In this document: piece after piece, positions 42,888 through 51,626 of the stretch
Position numbering within the stretch: the first letter of the stretch is position 1
Layout: every line of letters begins with the position of its first letter
Source of the DNA: Flavobacteriales bacterium
GTDB lineage: Bacteria; Bacteroidota; Bacteroidia; Flavobacteriales_F; PHOS-HE28
NCBI GenBank assembly: GCA_016715995.1
Contig: JADJXF010000008.1
Coordinates: 448,409-512,408, forward strand
Reading direction: 5' to 3'
DNA length: 64,000 nt
The notes under the pieces: model-generated
What the model was told of the DNA's origin: nothing
The model's database searches: none
The model's input: only the letters and a program-made list of their open reading frames with translations
Translations under genes and position numbers: made by a program

Positions 42888-44371
42888 TCACCAGGGCCAG
42901 TCACCGCCGATGCGGAGCGGTTGCTCCAGGCCCGCTTCAATTAGGCGGTTGCGCAAGGCTTCTTCCGAGAACCGTCCCGGCAGCGATCCCTCCGCAGCGA
43001 GCAGATACACAAGCGCGCCAACGAAGCGCACGTTGTTCACCATCGCTTGCGGATCCACCAGGTGGATGTCGTCGCAACTGCTGTGGTAGCAGCCATACAC
43101 ATGTTTGCCCAGATCGCTAAGCGGGTAGATTACCGGCACACCAGCCAGGAGGAACGGCTGGTGATCGCTATGCAGCCATATTTCTTCGCTCACCCTGCCC
43201 ATGAAGGCCGCTGAATCGAGACCTCGAATGGTCGCGCAGGAGCGGTCAAGCAGCTGTTTCCAGCCCACCGGCCCCCCAACACCGAATCCTTGTGGATTCC
43301 CGCTCATGTCCAGGTTGATCATGCACTTCACACGCGCCAGCTCGCCACTGGTCCTGTAGTGCTGCACCAGCGCGCGCGAGCCAAGCAGGCCCTGTTCCTC
43401 GCCCATGAAGAGCACGAAACGCACGGTACGCTCCGGTTTCACGGGCATCGAGGCCATGGCGCGCGCCAGGTCGAGAATGGAGAAGGAGCCAAGGCCATTG
43501 TCGGTTGCGCCCGTGGCGAGGTCCCAGCTATCGAGATGCCCCCGATGAGGATGACCTCTTCCGGCCGTGCGCTTCCGGGAATCTCAGCGATGATATTGCT
43601 CGCTTCTACCATCGCGCTGGAATTGGTCATGCCCAGCCGTGCGGTGAGCGTTTGCCCCTGTCCCAGCCGCGCGCGCAGTGCCGCCCCGTCCTCGGTGGCG
43701 ATGCACGCGGCAGGTATGGGAATAAGGGTGCCATCAATAGAGGCCGTGCCCGTTAGAAGCACATGACCCTCGGCTTGGTTGACGAAAACAAGTGCGGCAG
43801 CCCCGCGATCCATGGCCAGCTTGGCCTTCTCGCTGCGGTGCAGGTTGCGCGCTCCTTCCGTCGCCGCGACCAAACCGATGTTCAGAAGCAGGACGGCTCC
43901 GGTGATGGCATCTCCAAGGCGGTCGAGGTCTGCTTGAAGGCCATTGCCCGCATCCAGCAACGGCGCCTCCACGGCCACATCCAGCGGGGTATTGGCCAGC
44001 GCCACGGCCTGTAGGTGCATGAAGCCGCCGCCATCGCCGATGGTGAGTTGGACGGTGCCCCGGGACCATGCTTGCGCTGAGAAAGGGAAGCGCTTCACCA
44101 CGGGTAACCCGCTTAGTCGGAAGAGACTGTCGGCGGACGCCTCGGCACGAGCGCCTTGCGTGCTGCCGGTGAGCCGATGACCGATGTGCTCAGTGCTCCA
44201 GCGAAGCCAACGGTAGCCCATGGCATCGGCCTGGGATGCCCGATCAAAGGCCGATAGGTGGTCGCCTTGGCAACTAACGTCAACAGGAAGCTGTTGACAG
44301 ACCGCCCAAAGCAGAAGGGACGCAAGGCGCGACAGGCGGATACTTTGCCTGTGGAAGGATGGGCTTGGCAT
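42888..44371 (-). pseudogene. M28 family metallopeptidase, split by a one-base deletion
   Basis: Two overlapping frames together make one M28 peptidase of about 494 residues. The first (from 44371) carries a signal peptide (LASLLLWAVCQQLPVDVSCQ) and a PA-like domain, then runs into PEEVILIGG and loses homology. Restoring one G in the run at 43539-43543 gives HLDSWDLATGATDNG, the first zinc motif, and joins the second frame with GEEQGLLGSR and HSDHQPF. The start at 44371 is supported by a promoter box 21 bp upstream. Either a real pseudogene or phase-variable gene, or a homopolymer sequencing error; the rest looks intact, so I favour error. Confidence 0.85.
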
Positions 44372-44392
44372 GGGATCGGAAAGGGGCGCGAC

Positions 44393-44400
44393 CAAATCTA
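44393..44400 (-). promoter_or_regulatory. Bacteroidota -7 promoter element (M28 peptidase)
   Basis: TAGATTTG on the minus strand is an exact match, 21 bp before the ATG at 44371; it overlaps the start codon of the divergent YfiR-like gene. Confidence 0.5.
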
Positions 44401-44954
44401 TGAGAACGGCACAACGGCCCCGGGGTCTCCAGCGGGTAATCCTGCTCCTGCCGCTCCTGCTGTGCTCCGCTGTTCAGCAGCCTCGGGATGCCGAAAAGGA
44501 CACCACGGCCATACTACAGGCGAATTACCTGTACAACATCGCTAAGCTGGTGGAATGGAAGGACGAGGGCATGCGGCAGGGCAACTTCATCATCGGCGTC
44601 ATCGGCGGTGCGAACCTCTACCAAGAGCTTATTAAGCAGTACAGCACACGCACCATCGGCAAGCAGCCGATTGAAGTGCGGAAGCTGCCGCGATCAGCTG
44701 ATGTGGAGCGCTGCCATATCCTGTTCGTTGGGAAGAGCGAACTGGCACTGCTTCCGGAAATCTACAAGCACATGCAAAGCCGGCCGACCATGGTGGTGAC
44801 GGAATACGCCGGCGCCCTGGAGGATGGGGCGGTGGTGAACTTCGTGAAGGTGGAGAGCCTCCTCAAATATGAACTGAGCATGGCCAACTCCAGGAAGCAT
44901 GGACTTGTCGTAGGCCTTACGCTCAAGAATCTCGCGCATCGCGTGGAAGAATGA
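44400..44954 (+). CDS. DUF4154 / YfiR-like periplasmic protein
   Basis: The 184-residue protein has a signal peptide (VILLLPLLLCSAVQQ) and the DUF4154 pattern: ILQANYLYNIAKLVEW early, FIIGVIGGANLY, CHILFVGKSE and MVVTEYAGALEDGAVVNFV. In Pseudomonas YfiR binds and inhibits the HAMP-GGDEF protein YfiN in the periplasm. Here it is coupled (ATGA overlap) to a TPR protein and a HAMP-SpoIIE phosphatase. The ATG at 44400 was chosen since it starts the signal peptide; an ATG at 44370 adds a polar stretch. Confidence 0.86.
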   Translation: MRTAQRPRGLQRVILLLPLLLCSAVQQPRDAEKDTTAILQANYLYNIAKLVEWKDEGMRQGNFIIGVIGGANLYQELIKQYSTRTIGKQPIEVRKLPRSADVERCHILFVGKSELALLPEIYKHMQSRPTMVVTEYAGALEDGAVVNFVKVESLLKYELSMANSRKHGLVVGLTLKNLAHRVEE

Positions 44955-45841
44955 ACATGGCGGCACGGCTCATCCATACCCTCCTGGCCTCGATGCTCGC
45001 GTTCGCGTTGAGCGCGCAGGACCCGTTGGTGGAAGCGCTGCGCAAGTACCAGTCGGGCGATTTGGCTGGCGCGCGGACATTGATTGACCAGGCCGTGACT
45101 AGCGAAGCGCACGCAACGGACGCCGAAGCCTGGCTCCTCCGCGGATTCGTTTACAAGGATGTATACAAGGCCAAGACCGGGACCGGTGAAGGTGATCGTG
45201 CCCGCGACACCGCGATGACCAGCCTGTTCAATTGCCTATTGCTCGATCGCGACTCGACCTACCGCGAGAACGCCACCCAGGCCTACGAGTACCTGTCGCG
45301 TTCGTGCTACAACGAAGCGGCCAAAGCCCTCACCGACGGCGATGACACGCGTGCTGTCACACTCTTCGACAGCTATCGCGAATCGGTGTTGCGCCTCGAC
45401 CCCGCGGCGGACCTGAAAGTGCGTGAGGCGGAGTTCTCCTATGCCCTAGGCACGTTATACACGAAGCGATTCAACGAGGACCGCACGCGCGCCGAGTGGT
45501 TCGAGCGGGCCATAGCCACCTATCAAGGAGTGCTGAGACTCGACCCGAACAACTACGGCGCCAACTACAACCTGGCCACGCTCTTCTACAACATGGGCGT
45601 CTATCGGATCAGGGCACTCCAGGCCGAAGCGGATATCATCAGCATGCAGCAAGTACAAGAGGTGGCCAGGGAATACTTCCAGCTCGCGCTTCCCTTTATG
45701 CTGAAGGCGCATGACATGAACCCCTCGCGCCGCGAGACCCTGCTCGGCCTGGAGGGCATCTATTACAGCCTGCAGGACGAGATGAACTCGGAAAGGTTCC
45801 GCAGGCTCTACGAGACCCTGCCGCCTCAGGACGAACGCTGA
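44951..45841 (+). CDS. Periplasmic TPR-like protein
   Basis: The 296-residue protein has a signal peptide (HTLLASMLAFALSAQ) followed by helical TPR-type repeats (YQSGDLAGARTLIDQAV, AIATYQGVLRLDPNNYGANYNLATLFYNMG, REYFQLALPFMLKAHDMNPSR split over residues 40-280). It overlaps the DUF4154 gene by ATGA and precedes the SpoIIE phosphatase by 5 bp, so it is the middle gene of a signalling operon and may bridge the YfiR-like protein and the sensor domain of the phosphatase. That role is inference. Confidence 0.84.
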   Translation: MNMAARLIHTLLASMLAFALSAQDPLVEALRKYQSGDLAGARTLIDQAVTSEAHATDAEAWLLRGFVYKDVYKAKTGTGEGDRARDTAMTSLFNCLLLDRDSTYRENATQAYEYLSRSCYNEAAKALTDGDDTRAVTLFDSYRESVLRLDPAADLKVREAEFSYALGTLYTKRFNEDRTRAEWFERAIATYQGVLRLDPNNYGANYNLATLFYNMGVYRIRALQAEADIISMQQVQEVAREYFQLALPFMLKAHDMNPSRRETLLGLEGIYYSLQDEMNSERFRRLYETLPPQDER

Positions 45842-45846
45842 GCGCC

Positions 45847-47634
45847 ATGGCCATGCGCATGACCATTGGGAGGAAGATCGGGCTGGGCTTCGGCCTGTTC
45901 ATCTTCTTCGCATTGCTGGTGGTGCTGCTCACCAACCGCACACTGGAGCGCAGCCGCGAGATCAACGAGGAGATCAACGAGGTCTATTCACCCTCCGTCG
46001 ACGCGCTGGTCCGGCTCAGGAATCTCACGGTGAGCTCGCATATGCTCATCAAGCATTGGGCGCTATTGGAGAGCAGGGCAGATGCTCCTGAGAAGACCTC
46101 CTTGGTGGAGATTACCACACAGGAGCTGCCGCGCGTGCTGGATCAGCTTGACACGCTAATGGGCAAATGGCAGCCCGACGAGATTGCGCTGATGAGCAAC
46201 GTGTCGGCGCAGATGGAGGAGATGTTCCGTCTCCACGACCGCATCAAGGAGATGCTGCCTTCGCTGGAGAGCTACAACGACCCCTTCGTGCACATGGAGC
46301 GCACGGGCATGGCCGAGGAGGGCGGCCCCATCGACCAGCAGCACGCCAAGGTGCTCGCCGAACTCGACCGGCTGGTGGAGCTCCAGGAGCGCAAGCGGCG
46401 CGAGCTGGGCGGCGGCATGATCAAGAGCTTCGACTCGTTGAAGTTCTTCGTGCTGTACATGGGCATGGGCCTGGTCGTAATCGGCATCGTAGTGGCCTTC
46501 CTCATCATCCGCGACATCGTCGGCCCTGTGCAGCGCCTTCGCAATGTGCTGCTAAGCCTGGGTCGCGGGGTCTTTCCCCGCACCCGCGTGCGCACCACCA
46601 ACGACGAGGTGGGTGATATGGGCAAGGCCCTGACGACCCTCGTGGCCGGACTTCGGCGCACCACCGATTTCTCGCACGCCGTTGCGGCCGGTGATTTCAC
46701 GGCCGAGTATCAGCCGCTAAGCGACGAGGACATGCTAGGCCACGCGTTGCTCAAGATGCGCGACGAACTCGGCCAACGCGAACGCGTGCTAGAGATGAAA
46801 GTGGCCGAGCGCACCGAGGAGGTCGTGCGGCAGAAAGAAGAGGTGGAGCGACAGAGCCGCAAGGTGGTGGAACTCTACAAGAACGTCACGGACAGCATAC
46901 GCTACGCCAAGCGCCTGCAGGATTCAATCCTGCCGCCCGACAGGCGGATCAAGGAACTGCTTCGCGACGCGTTCGTGTACTTCAGGCCGAAGGACATCGT
47001 GAGCGGCGACTTCTATTGGATAGAGCGGGCGGGCGATCGCGTGCTGTTCGCCGCGGTGGATTGCACCGGGCACGGCGTCCCCGGCGCATTCATGAGCCTG
47101 GTGGGGCACAACGGACTGAATCAGGCCGCCAAGGAAGGGTCGGGCGGGCGCCCCAGCGAAATGCTCAAGGACCTGAACCGCATTGCATTCGAGGCCTTGC
47201 ACAAGGACCGCGAGCAGCATTTGGTGCGCGATGGCATGGACATGGCATTGTGCAGCTATGACCCCGTGACCCGCATCCTTGATTACGCCGGAGCGAACAG
47301 CCCACTGTACGTCGCTCGTCAAGGTGAACTGCTCACATTCGCCCCGAACAAGACGGCCATCGGCAGCTTCGACCTGAACGGTATGACGCTTACCGACCAC
47401 CGAATCGAGCTTCGCCAGAATGACATGGTCTACGTGTTCTCCGATGGATACGCCGACCAATTCGGCGGTCCTAAGGGGAAGAAGTTCCTCTATCGCCGGT
47501 TCCGGGAACTGCTTGTTGAGATCAGCTCACAGCCCACCGACCGCCAGCGCATGCTGCTTCACGACGCGTTCAACGCGTGGCGTGGCGCGCACGAACAGGT
47601 GGACGATATCCTGGTGATGGGTGTCCGTGCCTGA
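45847..47634 (+). CDS. Membrane HAMP - SpoIIE-type PP2C phosphatase
   Basis: The 595-residue protein has TM1 at about residues 12-30, an extracytoplasmic helical sensor domain, TM2 at about 200-222, a HAMP domain to 280, a coiled-coil linker (KVAERTEEVVRQKEEVERQ) and a C-terminal SpoIIE/RsbU phosphatase domain with metal-binding aspartates in VSGDFYW, DCTGHGVPGAFMS and SDGYADQFGG. Such phosphatases dephosphorylate anti-anti-sigma proteins. It ends a three-gene operon with the YfiR-like and TPR proteins and converges on a USP gene. Confidence 0.92.
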   Translation: MAMRMTIGRKIGLGFGLFIFFALLVVLLTNRTLERSREINEEINEVYSPSVDALVRLRNLTVSSHMLIKHWALLESRADAPEKTSLVEITTQELPRVLDQLDTLMGKWQPDEIALMSNVSAQMEEMFRLHDRIKEMLPSLESYNDPFVHMERTGMAEEGGPIDQQHAKVLAELDRLVELQERKRRELGGGMIKSFDSLKFFVLYMGMGLVVIGIVVAFLIIRDIVGPVQRLRNVLLSLGRGVFPRTRVRTTNDEVGDMGKALTTLVAGLRRTTDFSHAVAAGDFTAEYQPLSDEDMLGHALLKMRDELGQRERVLEMKVAERTEEVVRQKEEVERQSRKVVELYKNVTDSIRYAKRLQDSILPPDRRIKELLRDAFVYFRPKDIVSGDFYWIERAGDRVLFAAVDCTGHGVPGAFMSLVGHNGLNQAAKEGSGGRPSEMLKDLNRIAFEALHKDREQHLVRDGMDMALCSYDPVTRILDYAGANSPLYVARQGELLTFAPNKTAIGSFDLNGMTLTDHRIELRQNDMVYVFSDGYADQFGGPKGKKFLYRRFRELLVEISSQPTDRQRMLLHDAFNAWRGAHEQVDDILVMGVRA

Positions 47635-47637
47635 GCC

Positions 47638-48477
47638 TTATTGGAAGCTCCAGCCGCCGCCGGTGGAGGTCTCGCGCGGATTCATGCACATCACCGGAAT
47701 CTGCGCCTCATTGGTGATCAGCTCTTGCTCGTAGGGCACGCCCAGCACACCGAAGATGTTGCCCTGTGCCAGGTTCATGATGGTGATGAGGTCGGCATCC
47801 ACGGCTACAGCGTGCCGGACCACGGCTTGCACGAAATCCCCGCTGTCCTCCTTGGCGATGGTTGCATCGTGGGGGATGCCACGCTCATCCAGATATTGAT
47901 TGGCGAACCGGATGTGGTTCTGAAGCTGGTTGTGCAGGAACTCGTCATCCTCCTTCGGGGTGATTAGGTGCACCTTGCTCTTGAAGTACTTCGCCATGTC
48001 CGCCACCAGTGTGAGCTTCTGGCGGGTCTCCATATGAAGGTCGAGCGGAACGACAATCGAGTCGTAACCGCCCTCCTTGATGGCGCGCTCCTGCACCACG
48101 ATGAAGGGCACGCTGGAACTGGTGATCACGCGCAAGGCCCGGCTGCCCGTGAGGAACTGCATCCCCCGCATGCCATGGGTTCCCATCACGATCAGATCCG
48201 CGGCGATTTCCGCGGCGGCGTCACCGATATCGTCGAAGATGGAGCCTACGCGCACAAGCTTATGTACAGGAACGCCGGCCTCCATGCGCTCGGCCCTTTC
48301 CTGTTCCAATTCCAGTTTGCGACGTGTCTCATCCACCTCGTCCTGCTTGGCCACCACATGGAGCAGGTACACCTCCGCCCCAGCATGCCTAGCTAGCCTC
48401 ATTGCGTGGCCAATCGCGTTGTCCGCCACCTTGGTGAAATCCGTCGGCACCAGGATTCTATTCTTCTTTCCGCTCAT
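47638..48477 (-). CDS. Tandem universal stress protein
   Basis: The 279-residue protein consists of two USP domains. The first (residues 1-145) has ILVPTDFTKVADNA and an ATP-loop-like GTHGMRGMQFLTGSRA; the second lacks the glycine loop. Domain 1 may bind ATP, domain 2 probably serves dimerisation. The start MSGKKNRIL was chosen because a TACCTTCG box lies 29 bp upstream; a 66-codon open extension beyond it looks non-coding. Role in stress survival is family knowledge. Confidence 0.9.
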   Translation of the reverse strand: MSGKKNRILVPTDFTKVADNAIGHAMRLARHAGAEVYLLHVVAKQDEVDETRRKLELEQERAERMEAGVPVHKLVRVGSIFDDIGDAAAEIAADLIVMGTHGMRGMQFLTGSRALRVITSSSVPFIVVQERAIKEGGYDSIVVPLDLHMETRQKLTLVADMAKYFKSKVHLITPKEDDEFLHNQLQNHIRFANQYLDERGIPHDATIAKEDSGDFVQAVVRHAVAVDADLITIMNLAQGNIFGVLGVPYEQELITNEAQIPVMCMNPRETSTGGGWSFQ

Positions 48478-48506
48478 TGGATTCGGTTCTTCTAATCCTT
48501 GCGCGG

Positions 48507-48514
48507 CGAAGGTA
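48507..48514 (-). promoter_or_regulatory. -7-like promoter element TAnnTTCG (USP)
   Basis: TACCTTCG on the minus strand, 29 bp before the USP ATG. Confidence 0.5.
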
Positions 48515-48700
48515 GAGGCTTCGCGGATGCGGTCACCACCCCAGTCCGGAGACCTCGGTTTCGCCAAGCAAACGGATGCAAACGCAGATGAACGCATGTA
48601 AATGGAAACCGGACGAGTATTGCCAGAGGGTCCGCATCCATTTGTGGCCGACAAGGGCGGAGAATAGTCCGCCATTCATAAACCCTCAAACAAACCAATC

Positions 48701-49066
48701 ATGACGACCTCGATGAAGAATAAAGTGCAGTTGATGGGCCGACTCGGGCAGGACCCCGAATTGAAGACCGTTGGCAATGGGCAGGCGATGCTGCGGCTCC
48801 GGATGGCCACGAACGAGCGCTTCAAATCCACCCAAGGCGAGTGGAAGGAGGACACCCAGTGGCACACCATGGTCGCCTGGGGCAAACTAGCTGAACGGAT
48901 GGCTCCGCTGGTGCGAAAGGGCAGCGGGTTGGCGGTGGAGGGCCGCCTGGTGCACAGCAGCTATGAAGGCAAGGATGGCACGAAGCGCTTCTCGACGGAC
49001 GTGGTGCTCTCTGATTTCCAGCTAATGGCGGGCAAGACCGACCAGCCAGCCGTCGAACAGGACTAG
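48701..49066 (+). CDS. ssb: Single-stranded DNA-binding protein, short paralogue 1
   Basis: The 121-residue protein is an OB-fold SSB: VQLMGRLGQDPELK, DTQWHTMVAWGKLAERM and GRLVHSSYEGKDGTKRF. It is shorter than housekeeping SSB and ends TDQPAVEQD, without the acidic DDDIPF-type tip that recruits repair proteins, so it may be a specialised copy. A close paralogue is at 52.4 kb. Its stop interlocks with the stop of the convergent PKD gene. An ATG four codons later is a possible start. Confidence 0.92.
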   Translation: MTTSMKNKVQLMGRLGQDPELKTVGNGQAMLRLRMATNERFKSTQGEWKEDTQWHTMVAWGKLAERMAPLVRKGSGLAVEGRLVHSSYEGKDGTKRFSTDVVLSDFQLMAGKTDQPAVEQD

Positions 49067-50259
49067 GGTTGTTTCACCACACGCACCATCCGTTTGATGG
49101 TGCGTGTGGTCAGCATCAGCGTATAGCAGCCAGGGGGCAGCGCTGACATGTCGAGGGACTGCGTACCTGCCGAGGAAGGAAGTGCAAACCGAACCACAGC
49201 CCGGCCCACGCCATCGAGTACGGCCATGTCCACGGGATCCCCGCCATCGGGTATCCGCAGGTTCAGCATGTCTGTGAAAGGCGATGGCCACGCCCAGGTA
49301 ACCTCCTGCGCTTCGATGGTTTCAACAGCCACTTCGACAGTCGGCCAAACCGAGCGGCACAACGTGGTGACGCAGGTGTCGGCAAGCAAAGGACCCCAAA
49401 CGCGGAGCGTGCCGCATAGCTGGAACTCCTGGCTAGCGCCATACGCATGCACGGCGACGGTTCCTTGGCCGGCCGCGCCATCACCGAAGTCCCAATCGAT
49501 GCGCGTGTTCATGCCCGAGGTGCGAGAGGTATCGAGCACCCCGACGAGGTTGTTATAGGTAAGGGTCTCGAAGCCGTGGCTCACCAACTCATTGCAAGGC
49601 ACACCACCAGGGCCGAGGTAGAGCCATTGGCACCGCGAGGCCACGCAATTTGTCGGCGGGCCGCCGATCACTGTCATGCAGATTTCATAAGGTCCCGGGC
49701 CGCCGAAGGTGTTTGTGGCTGAGGGCGATGCGATGGTGCTGCCATCGCCGAAGGTCCAGTAGGCATAGACAATCTCACCGCCCGGGAATTGAGACAGGTT
49801 CTCAAAGGTGATTGTGTTCCCGTCCACCGCAGCGATGCCGAAGTCGGCCGTGAGCTGCGCGCAGACCGCATACGGCACAGGAACGGCAATTCTGCATATG
49901 GCCGAAATGCATGGCTGGGAGGCGACCAGATCATAGGCCTCCACGGTATAGCAGATTGGGTAGGGGGTGGGGTCCACGTACGGAATGACCGGGGAGCCAT
50001 ACGCCTCCCACCACGTCCCGTCCGTGTAGTAGTTCCAAATGGAGGAAGTAACGGTTGTGTTGCCGGGCACCACCGTCGGCGACAGTTGGCAGGAGTAATT
50101 ATCCAGATAGTTGATTGCGAATCCCACATGCATGGAGGTGTCACAGGTCTGGACCTGACCGCCACCTCGTTGGTCGGCTACTCCACCGAACAGTTGCGCC
50201 GAACCAGGCTTTGAGCAAGCCGCGAGGCAGAGCAGAAATAGCAAATGGCGCGGTGTCAT
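49063..50259 (-). CDS. Secreted PKD-domain protein with T9SS sorting domain
   Basis: The 398-residue protein has a signal peptide (LLFLLCLAACSKPGSAQ, with a possible lipobox), two PKD domains (YWTFGDGST near residue 165 and IDWDFGDGA near 255), many cysteines and a C-terminal sorting domain (WPSPFTDMLNLRI to RMVRVVKQP). The ATG at 50259 overlaps the upstream stop (ATGA); an ATG four codons earlier is possible. It is the last gene of the ECF sigma operon, so this surface protein is probably made together with its regulator. Ligand unknown. Confidence 0.85.
   Translation of the reverse strand: MTPRHLLFLLCLAACSKPGSAQLFGGVADQRGGGQVQTCDTSMHVGFAINYLDNYSCQLSPTVVPGNTTVTSSIWNYYTDGTWWEAYGSPVIPYVDPTPYPICYTVEAYDLVASQPCISAICRIAVPVPYAVCAQLTADFGIAAVDGNTITFENLSQFPGGEIVYAYWTFGDGSTIASPSATNTFGGPGPYEICMTVIGGPPTNCVASRCQWLYLGPGGVPCNELVSHGFETLTYNNLVGVLDTSRTSGMNTRIDWDFGDGAAGQGTVAVHAYGASQEFQLCGTLRVWGPLLADTCVTTLCRSVWPTVEVAVETIEAQEVTWAWPSPFTDMLNLRIPDGGDPVDMAVLDGVGRAVVRFALPSSAGTQSLDMSALPPGCYTLMLTTRTIKRMVRVVKQP
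49077..49109. terminator. Perfect hairpin inside the 3' end of the PKD gene
   Basis: Arms CCACACGCACCATC and GATGGTGCGTGTGG (14 bp, no mismatch) with loop CGTTT lie 10 bp past the ssb stop and inside the sorting-domain codons of the convergent gene. It could end ssb transcription; no T-run follows. Confidence 0.55.
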
Positions 50260-51626
50260 AGCGTGTGGCAAAGTTGGAGTCGAAGGCCGAAGCGGTGAGC
50301 TTGTGCGAAGGCCTCTTCGCTCTTGTTGAAGGAGGTCAGGCTCGTTCCGAGGAAGGGTGTGGCGATCAGGAGCCAGCGTTCATGCACTGCGAATCCGAGG
50401 TCCAGCCCGGCCACACCGGAAAGGGTCAATGGGTAACGACGGCCCAAAGACTCGGCGCTAAGCGGCTCCATAGCCAAGGTGCCGCTCGATGCATCCTGCA
50501 CAAGGCTGCCGGAGGACCGGACAACCGAGCGCTCCGCAACGATGCCCACCCGTGGCCCGAAATGCCAGCGGTTCCATGTGCTGTGCCAGGCCAATTCAAC
50601 GGGCACTTGAATGGAAGTGCGCGAATCAGCGCCCTCCAATCGTTCTTCACGCACGAGCATGGTGCTCAGTGTGTCCACGGCGGCGAACACCACAAGCGAG
50701 TTAAGCGTCACCAGGTTCGTCACCGTTTCGGTATGCACCTCCGTTCGTCGTTCCACCCAGCGGTAATCCTGGCGACCGCGCTCCCAGGACGCGCCTGCGC
50801 TCAGCCGCAAGCCAGAGGGCCACTGCCGTCCGCCATGAATACCCCAGCTCACGCCGGGATTGGCGCGCGCGCCGTCATTCAGGGCATGCACTAGGGCGCG
50901 CTGATCGCCACGCCACCGATAGGCGGTGGAATGAAGCGTCATGGAAGGCCCAACCCACCATGACCCGCTCGGGTGGTAAAATTCACTCGTGCCGCTTGCA
51001 GGGAGCCGCAACACATTCGCCGGTGCTTCGTGCTGTAGCCGAAGGAGCGGCATGGGATGTGTCTCCGCTTCGCGTGACAACCCTTCGTCAACGCGTGCAG
51101 TAGCTGCTCCAGAAGTGCCCGAATCCGAATCCGCTGAACCGGAGGAACGCGCATCCGAAGACGCCGGAACCGAGTCAAAACCGGACAGCTTTGCGCGTTG
51201 CTCGCCATACCTCGGTGGTTCATCTCTGCGGGGCGAGCCTTTGATGACGGATGGGCGGATTGATGCCTGCGGGCCTGAATCCGGATCTTCCGATTCTGCG
51301 CCCGCCATCCTCGACGTTTGGTTGGTGCTCTCAGGCAAGATGCCGGCAGTTGGCTCACCCATGCGCACCCGCACTGGTGATTTTGCGGCAACAGGGGTGC
51401 CCGACTTGGATGAGGGCTCTGAAGCAATCATCGGCGCAAGGAGCCCTGCTCCGGCCACGACTAGCAGCAACAGGAAGAGGACAAGCCGCCATCGACGCAT
51501 GAGCCGTGCGCGTTGATTACTTCGGATGGCCGAGAACACGCCTCCAGCCACTGCACGGGGAGGCTCCACCACCGCTTGGTTCAAGGCCATGCGGAAAAGC
51601 TCGTCAATGGGGTGCGATTCCCGCAT
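50256..51626 (-). CDS. Single-span membrane protein with C-terminal beta-barrel-like domain (candidate anti-sigma)
   Basis: I do not recognise a named family. The 456-residue product has a cytoplasmic N-terminus of about 42 residues, one transmembrane helix at 44-66 (LVLFLLLLVVAGAGLLAP), a Ser/Pro/Glu-rich linker to about 185 and a C-terminal region with alternating aromatic beta strands (WWVGPSMTLHSTAYRW, RLSAGASWERGRQDYRW, HFGPRVGIVAE, LDLGFAVHERWLLIATPFLG) as in outer-membrane barrels. It overlaps the ECF sigma gene by 23 bp, the usual place of an anti-sigma factor, and the secreted PKD gene by 4 bp. A role as sigma regulator sensing the envelope is inference. Confidence 0.75.
   Translation of the reverse strand: MRESHPIDELFRMALNQAVVEPPRAVAGGVFSAIRSNQRARLMRRWRLVLFLLLLVVAGAGLLAPMIASEPSSKSGTPVAAKSPVRVRMGEPTAGILPESTNQTSRMAGAESEDPDSGPQASIRPSVIKGSPRRDEPPRYGEQRAKLSGFDSVPASSDARSSGSADSDSGTSGAATARVDEGLSREAETHPMPLLRLQHEAPANVLRLPASGTSEFYHPSGSWWVGPSMTLHSTAYRWRGDQRALVHALNDGARANPGVSWGIHGGRQWPSGLRLSAGASWERGRQDYRWVERRTEVHTETVTNLVTLNSLVVFAAVDTLSTMLVREERLEGADSRTSIQVPVELAWHSTWNRWHFGPRVGIVAERSVVRSSGSLVQDASSGTLAMEPLSAESLGRRYPLTLSGVAGLDLGFAVHERWLLIATPFLGTSLTSFNKSEEAFAQAHRFGLRLQLCHTL

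Noticed and set aside
47968..48396. 142-codon plus-strand frame opposite the USP gene
   Set aside because: Shadow of the tandem USP on the minus strand.
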